Below, piece after piece: positions 53,754 to 62,270 of a stretch of DNA of 64,000 nucleotides. A model generated the notes under the pieces. It worked only from the letters and a program-made list of their open reading frames with translations. It was not told the DNA's origin and did no database searches. Both the position numbers and the translations under genes were made by a program. Origin of the DNA: VRUE01 sp963788975 (GTDB taxonomy: Bacteria; Actinomycetota; Thermoleophilia; Solirubrobacterales; 70-9); contig CAWBIJ010000002.1 of NCBI GenBank assembly GCA_963788975.1, positions 62,001 through 126,000 on the forward strand, in the 5' to 3' direction. How positions within the stretch are numbered: position 1 is the first letter of the stretch; the number at the start of each line of letters is the position of its first letter.

Positions 53754-54863
53754 TCAGCGGGTCAGGCCGCGCGCCGCCAGCTCGCTGGTAGCAGCGTCGA
53801 CGCGGTCGACGGCCTGCTGGTCGCGTAGCCACTCGACCAGGGCGCCCATGCCATCCTCGAAGGTGACCTTCGGCGAGTAGTCGAGCAGCTCTTCGGCTCG
53901 GGCGATGTCGGCGTAGCAGTGCCGGATGTCACCGGCCCGGTACTGGCCGCTGAGCTCGGCCGGCGCATCGGCTCCGATTCCCTCCGCCAGGACCTCGGCG
54001 ACACGCGCCACTGTGGTCGGCCGACCGGTGCCGAGGTTGACCGCGTGCCCGGGCGCCCGTTCTGACTCGAGCGCCGCCAGCAGGCCCTGGACGATGTCGG
54101 AGACATGGGTGAAGTCGCGCGACTGTTCGCCGTCCTCGAAGACGACCGGCGAGTGCTCGTTGAGCAGGCGCGAAGCGAAGATCGCCGCGACTCCGGTGTA
54201 GGGGTTGGAGAGTGCCTGGCCTTCGCCGTAGACGTTGAAGAAGCGCAGCGCCACGGTCGGGATCCCGTAGGCGGCTCCGGTGACCAGCGACATCTCCTCA
54301 TGGTCGCGCTTGTTGATCGCGTAGATCGAGGTCGGCAGCAGCGGCTTGGCCTCGCTCGTCGGAACGGGGCGGAGCGGCTGGCGGCAGGTGGGACAGGCAA
54401 GCTCCCATTCGCGCGCAAGCAGCTGCTCCTCCGGACGCGGCCCGGGCGACTGGGGGCCGTGGGCGTCGCAGGTGTACTCGCCCTCGCCGTAGATCGACAT
54501 CGAAGAGGCGACGACGAGCCGGCTCGGCAGCGGTCGCAGTGCGACCAGCCGCTCGAGGAAGCGCGCGGTGGCCATCGTGTTGAGCTCCGTATAACGGGCG
54601 ATCTCGTACATCGACTGCCCGACCCCGACTGCCGCAGCGAGGTGGACGACCCGATCGGTCCCGGCCAGGGCCCGATCGGCCAGCTCGACGTCGCCGACGT
54701 CGCCGACGATCAGCTCGACCGAGTCCGGCAGCGGAGGTGGCGTGCCCCCGTGGACCTGCTCCTCGAGCGAGTCGAGGACGACGACGTCGTCGCCGCGAGC
54801 GACCAGCTCGCGGACGAGGTGCGAGCCGATGAATCCGGCGCCTCCAGTGACAAGTGTTCTCAT
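53754..54863 (-). CDS. NAD-dependent epimerase/dehydratase with Cys insert
   Basis: 369 residues. RTLVTGGAGFIGSHLVRELV is the NAD-binding motif, SSMSIYGEGEY the Ser region and TSIYAINKRDHEEMSLVTGA the YxxxK pair. A ~50-residue insert between them carries ACPTCRQPLRPVPTSEAKP, a CxxC pair (plus a Cys in YTCDAHG) that could hold a metal. C-terminal NLGTGRPTTVARVAEVLAEG is the usual substrate loop. Probably a UDP-sugar 4-epimerase or 4,6-dehydratase relative. Confidence 0.9.
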   Translation of the reverse strand: MRTLVTGGAGFIGSHLVRELVARGDDVVVLDSLEEQVHGGTPPPLPDSVELIVGDVGDVELADRALAGTDRVVHLAAAVGVGQSMYEIARYTELNTMATARFLERLVALRPLPSRLVVASSMSIYGEGEYTCDAHGPQSPGPRPEEQLLAREWELACPTCRQPLRPVPTSEAKPLLPTSIYAINKRDHEEMSLVTGAAYGIPTVALRFFNVYGEGQALSNPYTGVAAIFASRLLNEHSPVVFEDGEQSRDFTHVSDIVQGLLAALESERAPGHAVNLGTGRPTTVARVAEVLAEGIGADAPAELSGQYRAGDIRHCYADIARAEELLDYSPKVTFEDGMGALVEWLRDQQAVDRVDAATSELAARGLTR

Positions 54864-54960
54864 TGGCTTCCTCAGTTAGCGAGTGATCGTTCGCCGGATC
54901 AACGCCCGACCGCTACGGCTTCTTTCGTGGGGTTGGCCGGCGCGTGGCGGGGCGCAAGAA

Positions 54961-54999
54961 GCTCGGCCCGGCGGTCGTTCTTTTTTCCGCCGGGCGAGC
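54961..54999 (+). promoter_or_regulatory. strong hairpin in the leader of the Wzz-like gene
   Basis: GCTCGGCCCGGCGG (54961-54974) pairs with CCGCCGGGCGAGC (54987-54999) with one bulged G, around a TCGTTCTTTTTT loop. It lies in the 180-bp divergent gap, 45 bp before the start at 55044. It may act as an attenuator, protein-binding site or leader structure. Confidence 0.5.
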
Positions 55000-55043
55000 A
55001 CTGGCGCTACGCAGACGTCAATCCCTAGAACTGGAGGACCCCG

Positions 55044-55832
55044 TTGGAGCTGGTCAAGATCATGCGCGAGCTTTCGCACCGGAGGCTGCTGGTTGCAATC
55101 GTGCTCGCTTTCTCCCTCCTGGTCGGCATGATGCTCGCCTTTAAGCCGGAGCTCCCGCCGCAGAGCCGCCAATATCAGGTTTCGCTTGCCTCCTCGGACG
55201 TCCTCGTAGACACCCGCGACTCGCAGGTGGTCGCGCTCGGCGGTCGCAGTCCGGACCTGCCGACGCTGGCCAGCCGCACGAACCTGATCGGCAACCTGAT
55301 GACCAGCGGGCCGCTGAAGAACGCGATCGCGAAGAGTGCCGGCGTCGCCGCCGAAGAGCTCGTCGTCGTCCCACCGGCAAACCCCAATACCCCCGGCGTG
55401 CCGCCCGCCCCGGTGACGACCCGCGCCAGCCGTGACGTGCCCGACTCGGAGGCGACGATCCTCAGCCTCTCCTCCGATGAAGCGATCCCGATCCTTCACA
55501 TCTCGGCTCAGGCGCCCGGCGTGGAGACGGCACGCCGGCTTGCGGACGGGACGATCATCGGACTCAAGCGCTACCTGGGGTCGGTCGCGGCTTCGCAGGA
55601 CATCCCCGCCGCGCGCCAGCTCGTCGTCAGGCAGTTCGGCGCGCCTCTGGCCGGGGTGACGACGAGAGGCCTGCCCCGGCGCTACGCGCTCGCGGCGACG
55701 ATCATTCTTGCCCTACTCGGCTGCGGCGCGATAGTCGGCGGCTCCTGGTTCATCCGCAGCTGGCGGCAGATCGATGAGGCCGAGCGACGTGGCCGCCCCG
55801 AGGGCGGCGAGCCGGTCGGAGCCAGCGGCTAG
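55044..55832 (+). CDS. two-TM Wzz-like protein, paralog 1
   Basis: 262 residues. The start is TTG 55044 with a GGAGG site seven bases upstream. Residues 14-31 and about 217-240 are membrane helices, placing ~185 residues outside the membrane. That domain shares VLVDTRDSQVVAL, LASRTNLIGNLMTSGPLKNA and AGVAAEELVVVPP with two other proteins in this locus (61492, 62271). The layout is that of polysaccharide co-polymerases/chain-length determinants (Wzz), but without a clear kinase domain. Overlaps the stop of the opposite-strand gene. Confidence 0.75.
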   Translation: MELVKIMRELSHRRLLVAIVLAFSLLVGMMLAFKPELPPQSRQYQVSLASSDVLVDTRDSQVVALGGRSPDLPTLASRTNLIGNLMTSGPLKNAIAKSAGVAAEELVVVPPANPNTPGVPPAPVTTRASRDVPDSEATILSLSSDEAIPILHISAQAPGVETARRLADGTIIGLKRYLGSVAASQDIPAARQLVVRQFGAPLAGVTTRGLPRRYALAATIILALLGCGAIVGGSWFIRSWRQIDEAERRGRPEGGEPVGASG

Positions 55833-57973
55833 CCGGCCCCGCGCCGCTCCCGCACCGCGATGCGGGAGGAGCTTCCGGGACCAATCGCCAACCGCTTCGC
55901 CGTCGATGAGCGCGGCCTGACCGCGATCGACCGCTCGAGGCTGTCGAGCGAGCCGTCGCCGTCGCGAACCGTCAGCCGCACGTACTGCGTGCCGGCTCGC
56001 TGGAAGCGGACGCTCACCCTGCAGCCACTCTTCGGCGACATCGAGCGCGCCCGGCGGCTGTCGAGGAAGGTCCAGGTGCAGCGCAGCGGCTGGTTGCCGA
56101 GCGAGCCCGTGCCGTCGAGCATGACCCGGTCCCCTGTCCGAATGCCGGCTGGGCCGCTCCAGATCGCTTTGGCGGCGATATCGCCCGGCGGCACTGGCGT
56201 GGGTCCTGCCGGTGGAGCCGGAGGACTGGGATTGGTCGGAGGGGATGGCTCCGCCGGCGGTTCGGGCTCCGCCGGCGGTTCGGGGTCGGGCTCGGACGAA
56301 GGGGTCGAGACGGAGAACGACTTGCGGTTGGAGTCGATGTCGCCATCTGCGTCCTCCACGATCAGCCGCACGTACTTCGCCCCGGTCATCTGGAAGGTGA
56401 AGCCGAGACTGCAGCCGGCATGGGTCTCCCAGACGGTTTTTCCGCTCTGGTCCTCAAAGGACCACTGGCAGTCGATCGGCGCGTCACCGACGGAGGAGCT
56501 GCCGTTGAGCAGAACCGGGACACCGACTTGAGCGATGGTCGGCGCGGCCCAAACCGCACTGGCCGGCGTGTCGGTGGGCGGCGGGGGTGGAGGAGGCGGC
56601 GGGGGTGGAGGAGGCGGCGGGGGTGGAGGGGGAGGCGGCGCTGAGGCCGACACGGTAAAGGACTGGCGGTTGGAGTCTGCGTCGCCGTCTGCGTCGGTGA
56701 CCGTCAGCCGCACGTACTGCGTGCCCTCCTGCTGGAAGGTGTAGCTGGTCTGACAGCCGCTGAAGGTATCCAGGATGGAGCCAGCCTGGGTCTCGACGGT
56801 CCACTGGCAGGCGATCGGCGCATCACCGGTCGAGGCGCTGCCATTCAGCGTCACCGGTACGTTCGTTTCGGCGCTCGCCGGCGCTGTCCAGACTGCATCG
56901 GCCAGCGTGTCGGCGGGGGGAGGTGGCGGCGGCGGTGGAGGGGGAGGCGGAGCTGACGTGCCGCATCCCAGTTTGCCCGTTGGGCAGACCGCCTGCGAGC
57001 TGTCGTCCCAGACGTTGTTCTGCCAGATGTGGCTGCCCCCTAGGTAATAGTGGGCGGCGAGGCCGAAGTAACCGCCGTTGGGGTAGAGGCCGTTGCTGTC
57101 AGCGCCACCGCTGCAGGCGGTGCCGCCTGTGCTCGAGTTGTACACGCCTTTCGAGGTGCAGCGTGCGATGCGGTTGCCAGAGATGTTCATCGACCCCACC
57201 GCCGAGCTGCTGTTTCCCTGCGGGTAGACGATGAATCCTCCTCCCGCGAGCAGGCTGTCGGTGATGACTATCTCGTTGCCACTGCCGCAGATCGTGTCGC
57301 CGAAGACGACCGCGGTCTGGTGGTGGAGGTTGATCAGGGTGCTGTGGTCGACGTCCACCCTGTCGCCGCAGACGTAGATGTTCTCGTCATGCGATCCCGA
57401 GTAGGCGGCGTCGACGATCATGTAGGAGTCGCGGAAGGTGCCGGAGCCCTCCCAGCAGTCGGCACAGCGATTGAAGTTCACCCGAAGCGCGGTCGCACCC
57501 GGGTTGTTGTAGTGATTCCATACTGCTGACTCGAGGCCATTACTCTGGCTCGCCGGGCCGAGGACCTCGGTGTCCTTGATCGTGAAGTTGTCTGCTCCGT
57601 TGTTGAGAATTACGGCGTAGCTGCCGTTCCCTCCGGAGGTCTTGGTGATGCGGCTGTTCTGGATCGTCACGTTGTCGGCGGACACCGTGACAGTGCCGGT
57701 GATGTCGAGCCCGTCGAGGACTGCGCCGTTGGTGGAGACGGTGCGCGAGCCTGAGGCGGTGAGGCTGGTGCCGGCGGGAACACCCGTGGTGGTGGGATCG
57801 GGATAGCCACAAGCGCTCGGGTTCGAGAAGCAGCCGGCGGCAGCGGGGGAGACGCTCACGCCCAACGACAGGATCGTGGCAAGGGCGACACACGCGGCAA
57901 GGACAGGGACGATCCGGCGGGCCGGTGCACCAAGGCATCCGGTCGCGACTGAGTTCCCGAGCAGGGCGGGCAT
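55829..57973 (-). CDS. secreted beta-helix protein with three PKD-like domains
   Basis: 714 residues from ATG 57973, which has GGAGGGG four bases before it (an upstream ATG 58000 lacks one). A signal peptide ends near SPAAAG. A right-handed beta-helix domain (about 50-320) includes WNHYNNPGATALRVNFNRCA and DAAYSGSHDENIYVCG. Proline runs (12 and about 20 residues) separate two PKD-like modules (CQWTVETQAG, QYVRLTVTDADGDADSN; then CQWSFEDQSG, KYVRLIVEDADGDIDSN). A third follows a Glu/Pro linker. Probably a wall- or glycan-attached extracellular protein. Paralogous with 58818-59795. Confidence 0.85.
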   Translation of the reverse strand: MPALLGNSVATGCLGAPARRIVPVLAACVALATILSLGVSVSPAAAGCFSNPSACGYPDPTTTGVPAGTSLTASGSRTVSTNGAVLDGLDITGTVTVSADNVTIQNSRITKTSGGNGSYAVILNNGADNFTIKDTEVLGPASQSNGLESAVWNHYNNPGATALRVNFNRCADCWEGSGTFRDSYMIVDAAYSGSHDENIYVCGDRVDVDHSTLINLHHQTAVVFGDTICGSGNEIVITDSLLAGGGFIVYPQGNSSSAVGSMNISGNRIARCTSKGVYNSSTGGTACSGGADSNGLYPNGGYFGLAAHYYLGGSHIWQNNVWDDSSQAVCPTGKLGCGTSAPPPPPPPPPPPPADTLADAVWTAPASAETNVPVTLNGSASTGDAPIACQWTVETQAGSILDTFSGCQTSYTFQQEGTQYVRLTVTDADGDADSNRQSFTVSASAPPPPPPPPPPPPPPPPPPPPPTDTPASAVWAAPTIAQVGVPVLLNGSSSVGDAPIDCQWSFEDQSGKTVWETHAGCSLGFTFQMTGAKYVRLIVEDADGDIDSNRKSFSVSTPSSEPDPEPPAEPEPPAEPSPPTNPSPPAPPAGPTPVPPGDIAAKAIWSGPAGIRTGDRVMLDGTGSLGNQPLRCTWTFLDSRRARSMSPKSGCRVSVRFQRAGTQYVRLTVRDGDGSLDSLERSIAVRPRSSTAKRLAIGPGSSSRIAVRERRGAG

Positions 57974-58167
57974 AACCCCTCCAGTGAGACGAGCCTTCAT
58001 GGGTGAATCGAGTCTCGCGTCCCTACGATACCCATTGCCGACTTGGGGAAACCTGAGCTTTTGCATGCGCCTTCGTCGGCTTGGGGGACTGCCTGCTGCA
58101 GTTACCAAGGGCCCTCTAGACGATCGTATGACGGCGCAGAAAGGCGGCTGTCGCCCGGCGCGAAAGG

Positions 58168-58821
58168 TCAGCGGACGGCCACGAGGGACTTCGTCATTCC
58201 CAAGAACCGCTCGCGCCATACCTCGGAATCGGGGAAGTAGTGATTCAGCTCGAGCTTGGTCAGGAACTCTACGGTGAGAACGTGATTTGCGGCGGATTTC
58301 GAGTCCTCGGCGCGCCTGTGGCCGAGCGGCCAGTAACGGCTGACCGCCACTTGGGCGCTGAACGGGAGCATCGGGAAGGCCGGGAAGAGGAAGAACGGAT
58401 CGACCGGGAAGTACCGGTTCGGGGTCTGGATCCAGTGGTGGTATCCGAGCTCGGTCACCACCTCGGCAAAGCGGCAGCGCATCTCATGACCACCCACGGA
58501 TCCGATCACCGAGTTCGAAACGACTAGGTCGAATTTCATACTTCTTATCCTTTGCGGCGGATCACAGGCGTCCCCTATTGCCACATGGGAGCCCTCCCAC
58601 GGAGTTTGCTGGGCAAACAGGTTGAGCAGGGTCAGCGAGGCGGGCTTGAAGGGAGCCGATTCCCAAAACGTGGCGGTGCCCCCGAGGTCGAGGACCGACA
58701 TCTCGTCCAGCGAGGGGAAGCGGTGCTCGAGCTCCGCCCAGCGGCGCCGGCGCGCCCGAGCGCTGAGGCTCCCGGGCGCGTTCGGGTCGGCGAGCGTCTC
58801 GGTGATGCCAGCGGGAGTCAT
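58168..58821 (-). CDS. class I SAM methyltransferase-like protein
   Basis: 217 residues from ATG 58821, overlapping the upstream stop (ATGA). SVLDLGGTATFWESAPFKPA matches the SAM-binding motif I region, and MKFDLVVSNSVIGSVGGHE the motif IV region. The C-terminal third has WIQTPNRYFPVDPFFLFPAF, typical of methyltransferases in glycan loci. The acceptor may be a sugar in the same locus. Coupled to the beta-helix protein gene. Confidence 0.82.
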   Translation of the reverse strand: MTPAGITETLADPNAPGSLSARARRRRWAELEHRFPSLDEMSVLDLGGTATFWESAPFKPASLTLLNLFAQQTPWEGSHVAIGDACDPPQRIRSMKFDLVVSNSVIGSVGGHEMRCRFAEVVTELGYHHWIQTPNRYFPVDPFFLFPAFPMLPFSAQVAVSRYWPLGHRRAEDSKSAANHVLTVEFLTKLELNHYFPDSEVWRERFLGMTKSLVAVR

Positions 58822-59795
58822 CGTCGTCCTCCGCAGGAGACGCGTGGGCAGACGGGGCGCAGGTTGTCGTCCCAGACGTTCCTCTTCCAGGTGTGGCGCC
58901 TGCCGGAGTAATAGTGGGCGGCCACCCCGTAGTAGCCCCCGTAGGGGAAGAGGCCGTTCGAGTCCGAGCCGCCCCTGCACACATGGCCGTCGCCTTGTGG
59001 GTCTGGGATGGGTGCGGTCACGCAGCGGGCGAAGCGGTTGTAGGCGACCATCATCGAGCCGACCTCTCCGTCGCTGTTCGCCTGCGGGTAGAGGGCGTAG
59101 CCACCGCCCGCAAGGAGGCTGCCGATGACGGTGAAGCGGTTGCCTCCGCAGCCGGCGGTGTCGCCGAACACTGTCGCAGTCTGCTGGTGTGTGTTGACCA
59201 GCGTGCTGTGGACGACCTTGACCGGCCCGCCACAGACGTAGACGTTCTCGTCATGCGATCCCGAGTAGGCAGCATCGACCAGCATGTAGGAGTCGCGGAA
59301 GGTGCCGGAGCCCTCCCAGCAGTCGGCGCAACGGTGAAAGTTCACCCGGGTAGCGGTCGCACCCGGGTTGTTGTAGTGATTCCACACGGCGGACTCGAGT
59401 CCGTGGCTGTCGCTTGCCGGGCCGAAGATCTCGCTGTCTCTGATCTTGAAGCCATCGGCACCCTCCTCGAGGATCACGGCGTAGCTGCCGCTGCCACCAG
59501 AGGTCCTGACGATGCGGCTGCTCTGGATCGTCACGTCGTCGGCGGCAACCGTCACCGTGCCCTCGATCCGGAGGCTGTCCAGAGAAGTGCCATCGGCGGT
59601 GACCGTGCGCGAGCCGGATGGCGTCAGCCTCGTGCCGGGGGGTACGCCGGTGTTGGTCGCATCGGGGTAGCCGCACCTGCTCGGGCGCGGAAAGCAGTCG
59701 CGCTCCGGCGGGCCAGGCTGGCCCAGGGCCATGGTGGAGACGAATGTGAGCAGCAGCCCCAGCCCACGCCATGCTTGTGAGAGGGAAGTGATCAA
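58818..59795 (-). CDS. secreted beta-helix protein without PKD domains
   Basis: 325 residues with a signal peptide (LLLTFVSTMALGQ). The body aligns with the beta-helix domain of 55829-57973: GSRTVTADGTSLDSLRIEGT, WNHYNNPGATATRVNFHRCA and DAAYSGSHDENVYVCGGPV. It ends with the same CxxxxC-type tail (VCPRVSCGGRR) and lacks the proline linkers and PKD modules. Start and stop both overlap neighbours by four bases, so it is in a tight operon with the deacetylase-like and methyltransferase-like genes. Confidence 0.85.
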   Translation of the reverse strand: MITSLSQAWRGLGLLLTFVSTMALGQPGPPERDCFPRPSRCGYPDATNTGVPPGTRLTPSGSRTVTADGTSLDSLRIEGTVTVAADDVTIQSSRIVRTSGGSGSYAVILEEGADGFKIRDSEIFGPASDSHGLESAVWNHYNNPGATATRVNFHRCADCWEGSGTFRDSYMLVDAAYSGSHDENVYVCGGPVKVVHSTLVNTHQQTATVFGDTAGCGGNRFTVIGSLLAGGGYALYPQANSDGEVGSMMVAYNRFARCVTAPIPDPQGDGHVCRGGSDSNGLFPYGGYYGVAAHYYSGRRHTWKRNVWDDNLRPVCPRVSCGGRR

Positions 59796-61396
59796 GCCGA
59801 GCCTGCCGGCAGCAGCGGGCGCAGTCGGTCCCTGGTCTCGGTTGCCGCTCGCCGCACCAGCGGCCAGAGGCTCGGAGAGGGGGAGGGCACGGTGGCGGCG
59901 TCGATCCTGGCCGCCGGCTCGAGCCGCAGCTCCAGCTGGCCGGGCTCGCAGGGCATGGAGAGGCCGAAGCGAAGCCCGGGAGAGCCGTTCGCCGACCAGC
60001 TGGCGAAGCCGGCCGACAGCCCTGGGGGCGGCTCGACGACGAGCGAACGGGCCCCCTCTGGCACCTCTACCCGCAGGCGGTGGGAGTAGGGGCGGACGCG
60101 CAGCGCCCCCCTCTCCAGCCTGGTCGCGTGGTTGGTGGCGGCGATCTCGCCAAGTGAGGTCCAGCGAACGTCACCGAGGCGGTTCACCGTGGCGACTGTC
60201 TCGGCAAGCGGCTCGAGCCCGGCGGCAAGGTCGTCGTGGTGCCCGTAGAGGATCAGTGGCTGGTCGAGGAACGCCCGCAGGGCGATCTCGACGACGGGGG
60301 CTGTAAGGGGGAGGCGGGGGATTACCGCGCAGCCGCCGGAGAACTCGGCGGGCCTCCAGCCCGCCAGCGGCCGCTCGGCAGGGGGATGCTCGGTCCAGGG
60401 CAGGGGATGGATCGCGCAGAGCGCATCGAAGCCGAGCGCACCCAGGGCACGGGTGACCTGCTCGCCGCACATCCCGTGCGGCGGCGTCATCACCCGGTCC
60501 ATGCGCAGCTTGTAGCGGGCTTCGAAGCGCGCTGCGCGCCGCATGGCCTGGGCAGCCAGCGCCACTGCACCGGCGTCACCGCCGGGTCGCATCAGTTCCC
60601 GCGAGAGATGGTTGTTGCCGTGGAGGACGAGCGAGAGCCTGTCGGCCCGCTTGCGGAAGAGGCTCACGGTCGAGCGGTGCTGGTGCCGGCCGTCGAGCGG
60701 GATCATCGCCATCGCGGCGTGGTACCCGTGCGCGTCGGCGTGCGCGAGCAGCCGGCGGTAGTCGATGAAGCCGTAGGTCCGCCAGCGCAGGTTTGGGTCG
60801 TCGAAGAGGATTGCCGCCCGCAGCGCTGGTGGGGTCGAGGCGCCGGCGGCGGTCAGCCGGCGGAGGAACTGGGTCAGCGTGGCCAGCGCTAGGGGCCGCT
60901 CAAAGAGCAGGTCGCGCAAGGTTTGGCGGGCGCCGAGCTCCGGCAGCGCGGCGCCGACCGTGTCGATCGCGGCCGGCCCGGGGGCTCGCGTCCAGGCGGG
61001 CTGGGGGCCGGCGGCGGCGAGGATCTCACAGGCGCCGCCGGCCGGCTCGATCCGTGGCCCGTCGAGCGAGCCGGGCAGCTCGACCCCGCGCAGGCGGCGG
61101 TCGACCGACTCGGTCTCGCCAAAGAAGGCCCCGGTCCCGGAGGCACGCTGCGCGTCGCCGCCGATCGCGAAGGTGGGCGTTCCTCGCCAGGCCAGGCCGC
61201 GAGCCCTGGGGAAGGCCTCGGCGTCGCAGACGTCGAGCAGGGCCCCTGTGTCGGCTGCGGGCTCGTTGCCAGCTGGCCTGAAGCAGACGGAGAAGGCCGC
61301 TTCGAGAGCCGCGAAGAGGCGCGGCCGGGCGGCCAGCGCCGCACCCGGTCGAACGGCCACGGTCGTCCTTCGATCGCGGTCGAGGTGAGTCAGCAT
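59792..61396 (-). CDS. deacetylase-like (NodB-fold) protein
   Basis: 534 residues from ATG 61396; a TTG at 61459 is only 8 bp from the divergent gene and is less likely. The middle domain (about 195-400) has LRAAILFDDPNLRWRTYGFI, YHAAMAMIPLDGRHQHRSTV and RLSLVLHGNNHLSRELMRPG, the Asp/His pattern of polysaccharide deacetylase beta/alpha barrels. The C-terminal domain is beta-rich. Substrate unknown. First gene of the coupled operon 61396-58168. Confidence 0.72.
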   Translation of the reverse strand: MLTHLDRDRRTTVAVRPGAALAARPRLFAALEAAFSVCFRPAGNEPAADTGALLDVCDAEAFPRARGLAWRGTPTFAIGGDAQRASGTGAFFGETESVDRRLRGVELPGSLDGPRIEPAGGACEILAAAGPQPAWTRAPGPAAIDTVGAALPELGARQTLRDLLFERPLALATLTQFLRRLTAAGASTPPALRAAILFDDPNLRWRTYGFIDYRRLLAHADAHGYHAAMAMIPLDGRHQHRSTVSLFRKRADRLSLVLHGNNHLSRELMRPGGDAGAVALAAQAMRRAARFEARYKLRMDRVMTPPHGMCGEQVTRALGALGFDALCAIHPLPWTEHPPAERPLAGWRPAEFSGGCAVIPRLPLTAPVVEIALRAFLDQPLILYGHHDDLAAGLEPLAETVATVNRLGDVRWTSLGEIAATNHATRLERGALRVRPYSHRLRVEVPEGARSLVVEPPPGLSAGFASWSANGSPGLRFGLSMPCEPGQLELRLEPAARIDAATVPSPSPSLWPLVRRAATETRDRLRPLLPAGSA

Positions 61397-61491
61397 TCCT
61401 GCGAAGACAACGCCCGCCCGAGCGGCGTTCTTGCGCAGTTCACGGCCCTGGGGGTGCAAGATAGGTAGTGCCCGGATCGTTGAGTGAGCGG

Positions 61492-62265
61492 ATGCAGCTC
61501 GGCATTCACATGCGCGAACTCTGGGGGCAGAAGCTCGGCCTTGCGATCGCCGTGCTGCTGGCGGTCCTGGCTGCGACCAGGGCGCTATACGGCATCGGCC
61601 TCTTCCCGCCGAGCCTGGAGCGCCACTCGGTCGGCCTCGCCGGCGCCTCGACCCAGGTTCTGGTCGACACGCCGCGCTCGACCGTGGTCGACCTGCGCGA
61701 AGACACCTACAGCATCACCGGGCTGACCAACCGTGCGCTGCTGCTCGGCAACGTGATCGCGAGCTTGCCCGTCCGCCAGCACATCGCCCAGCGCACCGGC
61801 GTGCCGGTGACGGAGATCAAAGTCGCGGCGCCGCTGACGGCCGACGAGCCCCGGGCGATCGCCAACAGCGCGCAGCAGCCGGCCACCGCGGACATCCTCA
61901 ACTCGCCGGACGAGTATCGCCTCAGCGTGCGGGCGAACCCGACCGTCCCGGTCCTCGACGTCTATGCCGAGGCAGGCAAGCCGGGGATCGCTGTGGGCCT
62001 CGCGAATGCCGCGGTCGACGGGCTGAGGGACTACCTGCGCGAGCTGGCCCGGGACCACATGACGCCACGCAAGGAACAGGTGAGGTTGATCCAGCTCGGC
62101 CGCGCAAAGGGCAGCGCGGTCAACTCCGGGGCAAATCTCCAGCTCGCCGTCCTTACCTTCATCTTCGTTTTCGCGGTCTGCTGTGCGGCTGTTCTCTTCA
62201 TCGCCCGGGTGCGCCGCGGCTGGCGGGCGTCCGGGGACTCGGTGGGCGACCTCTCGACTACCTGA
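61492..62265 (+). CDS. two-TM Wzz-like protein, paralog 2
   Basis: 257 residues from ATG 61492; a GTG at 61468 is in frame, but MQLGIHMRELWGQKLGLAIA aligns with the N-terminus of paralog 1, so ATG is preferred. Membrane helices lie at about 15-33 and 214-237. The outer domain has ASTQVLVDTPRSTVVDLRED and LTNRALLLGNVIASLPVRQH, shared with 55044 and 62271. Six bp before the next paralog, so co-transcribed. Confidence 0.75.
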   Translation: MQLGIHMRELWGQKLGLAIAVLLAVLAATRALYGIGLFPPSLERHSVGLAGASTQVLVDTPRSTVVDLREDTYSITGLTNRALLLGNVIASLPVRQHIAQRTGVPVTEIKVAAPLTADEPRAIANSAQQPATADILNSPDEYRLSVRANPTVPVLDVYAEAGKPGIAVGLANAAVDGLRDYLRELARDHMTPRKEQVRLIQLGRAKGSAVNSGANLQLAVLTFIFVFAVCCAAVLFIARVRRGWRASGDSVGDLSTT

Positions 62266-62270
62266 TCGCG

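Noticed and set aside
56576..56640. G-rich tandem repeat as a regulatory or G-quadruplex element
   Set aside because: It is the coding sequence of a polyproline linker on the minus strand; codon repetition explains it.
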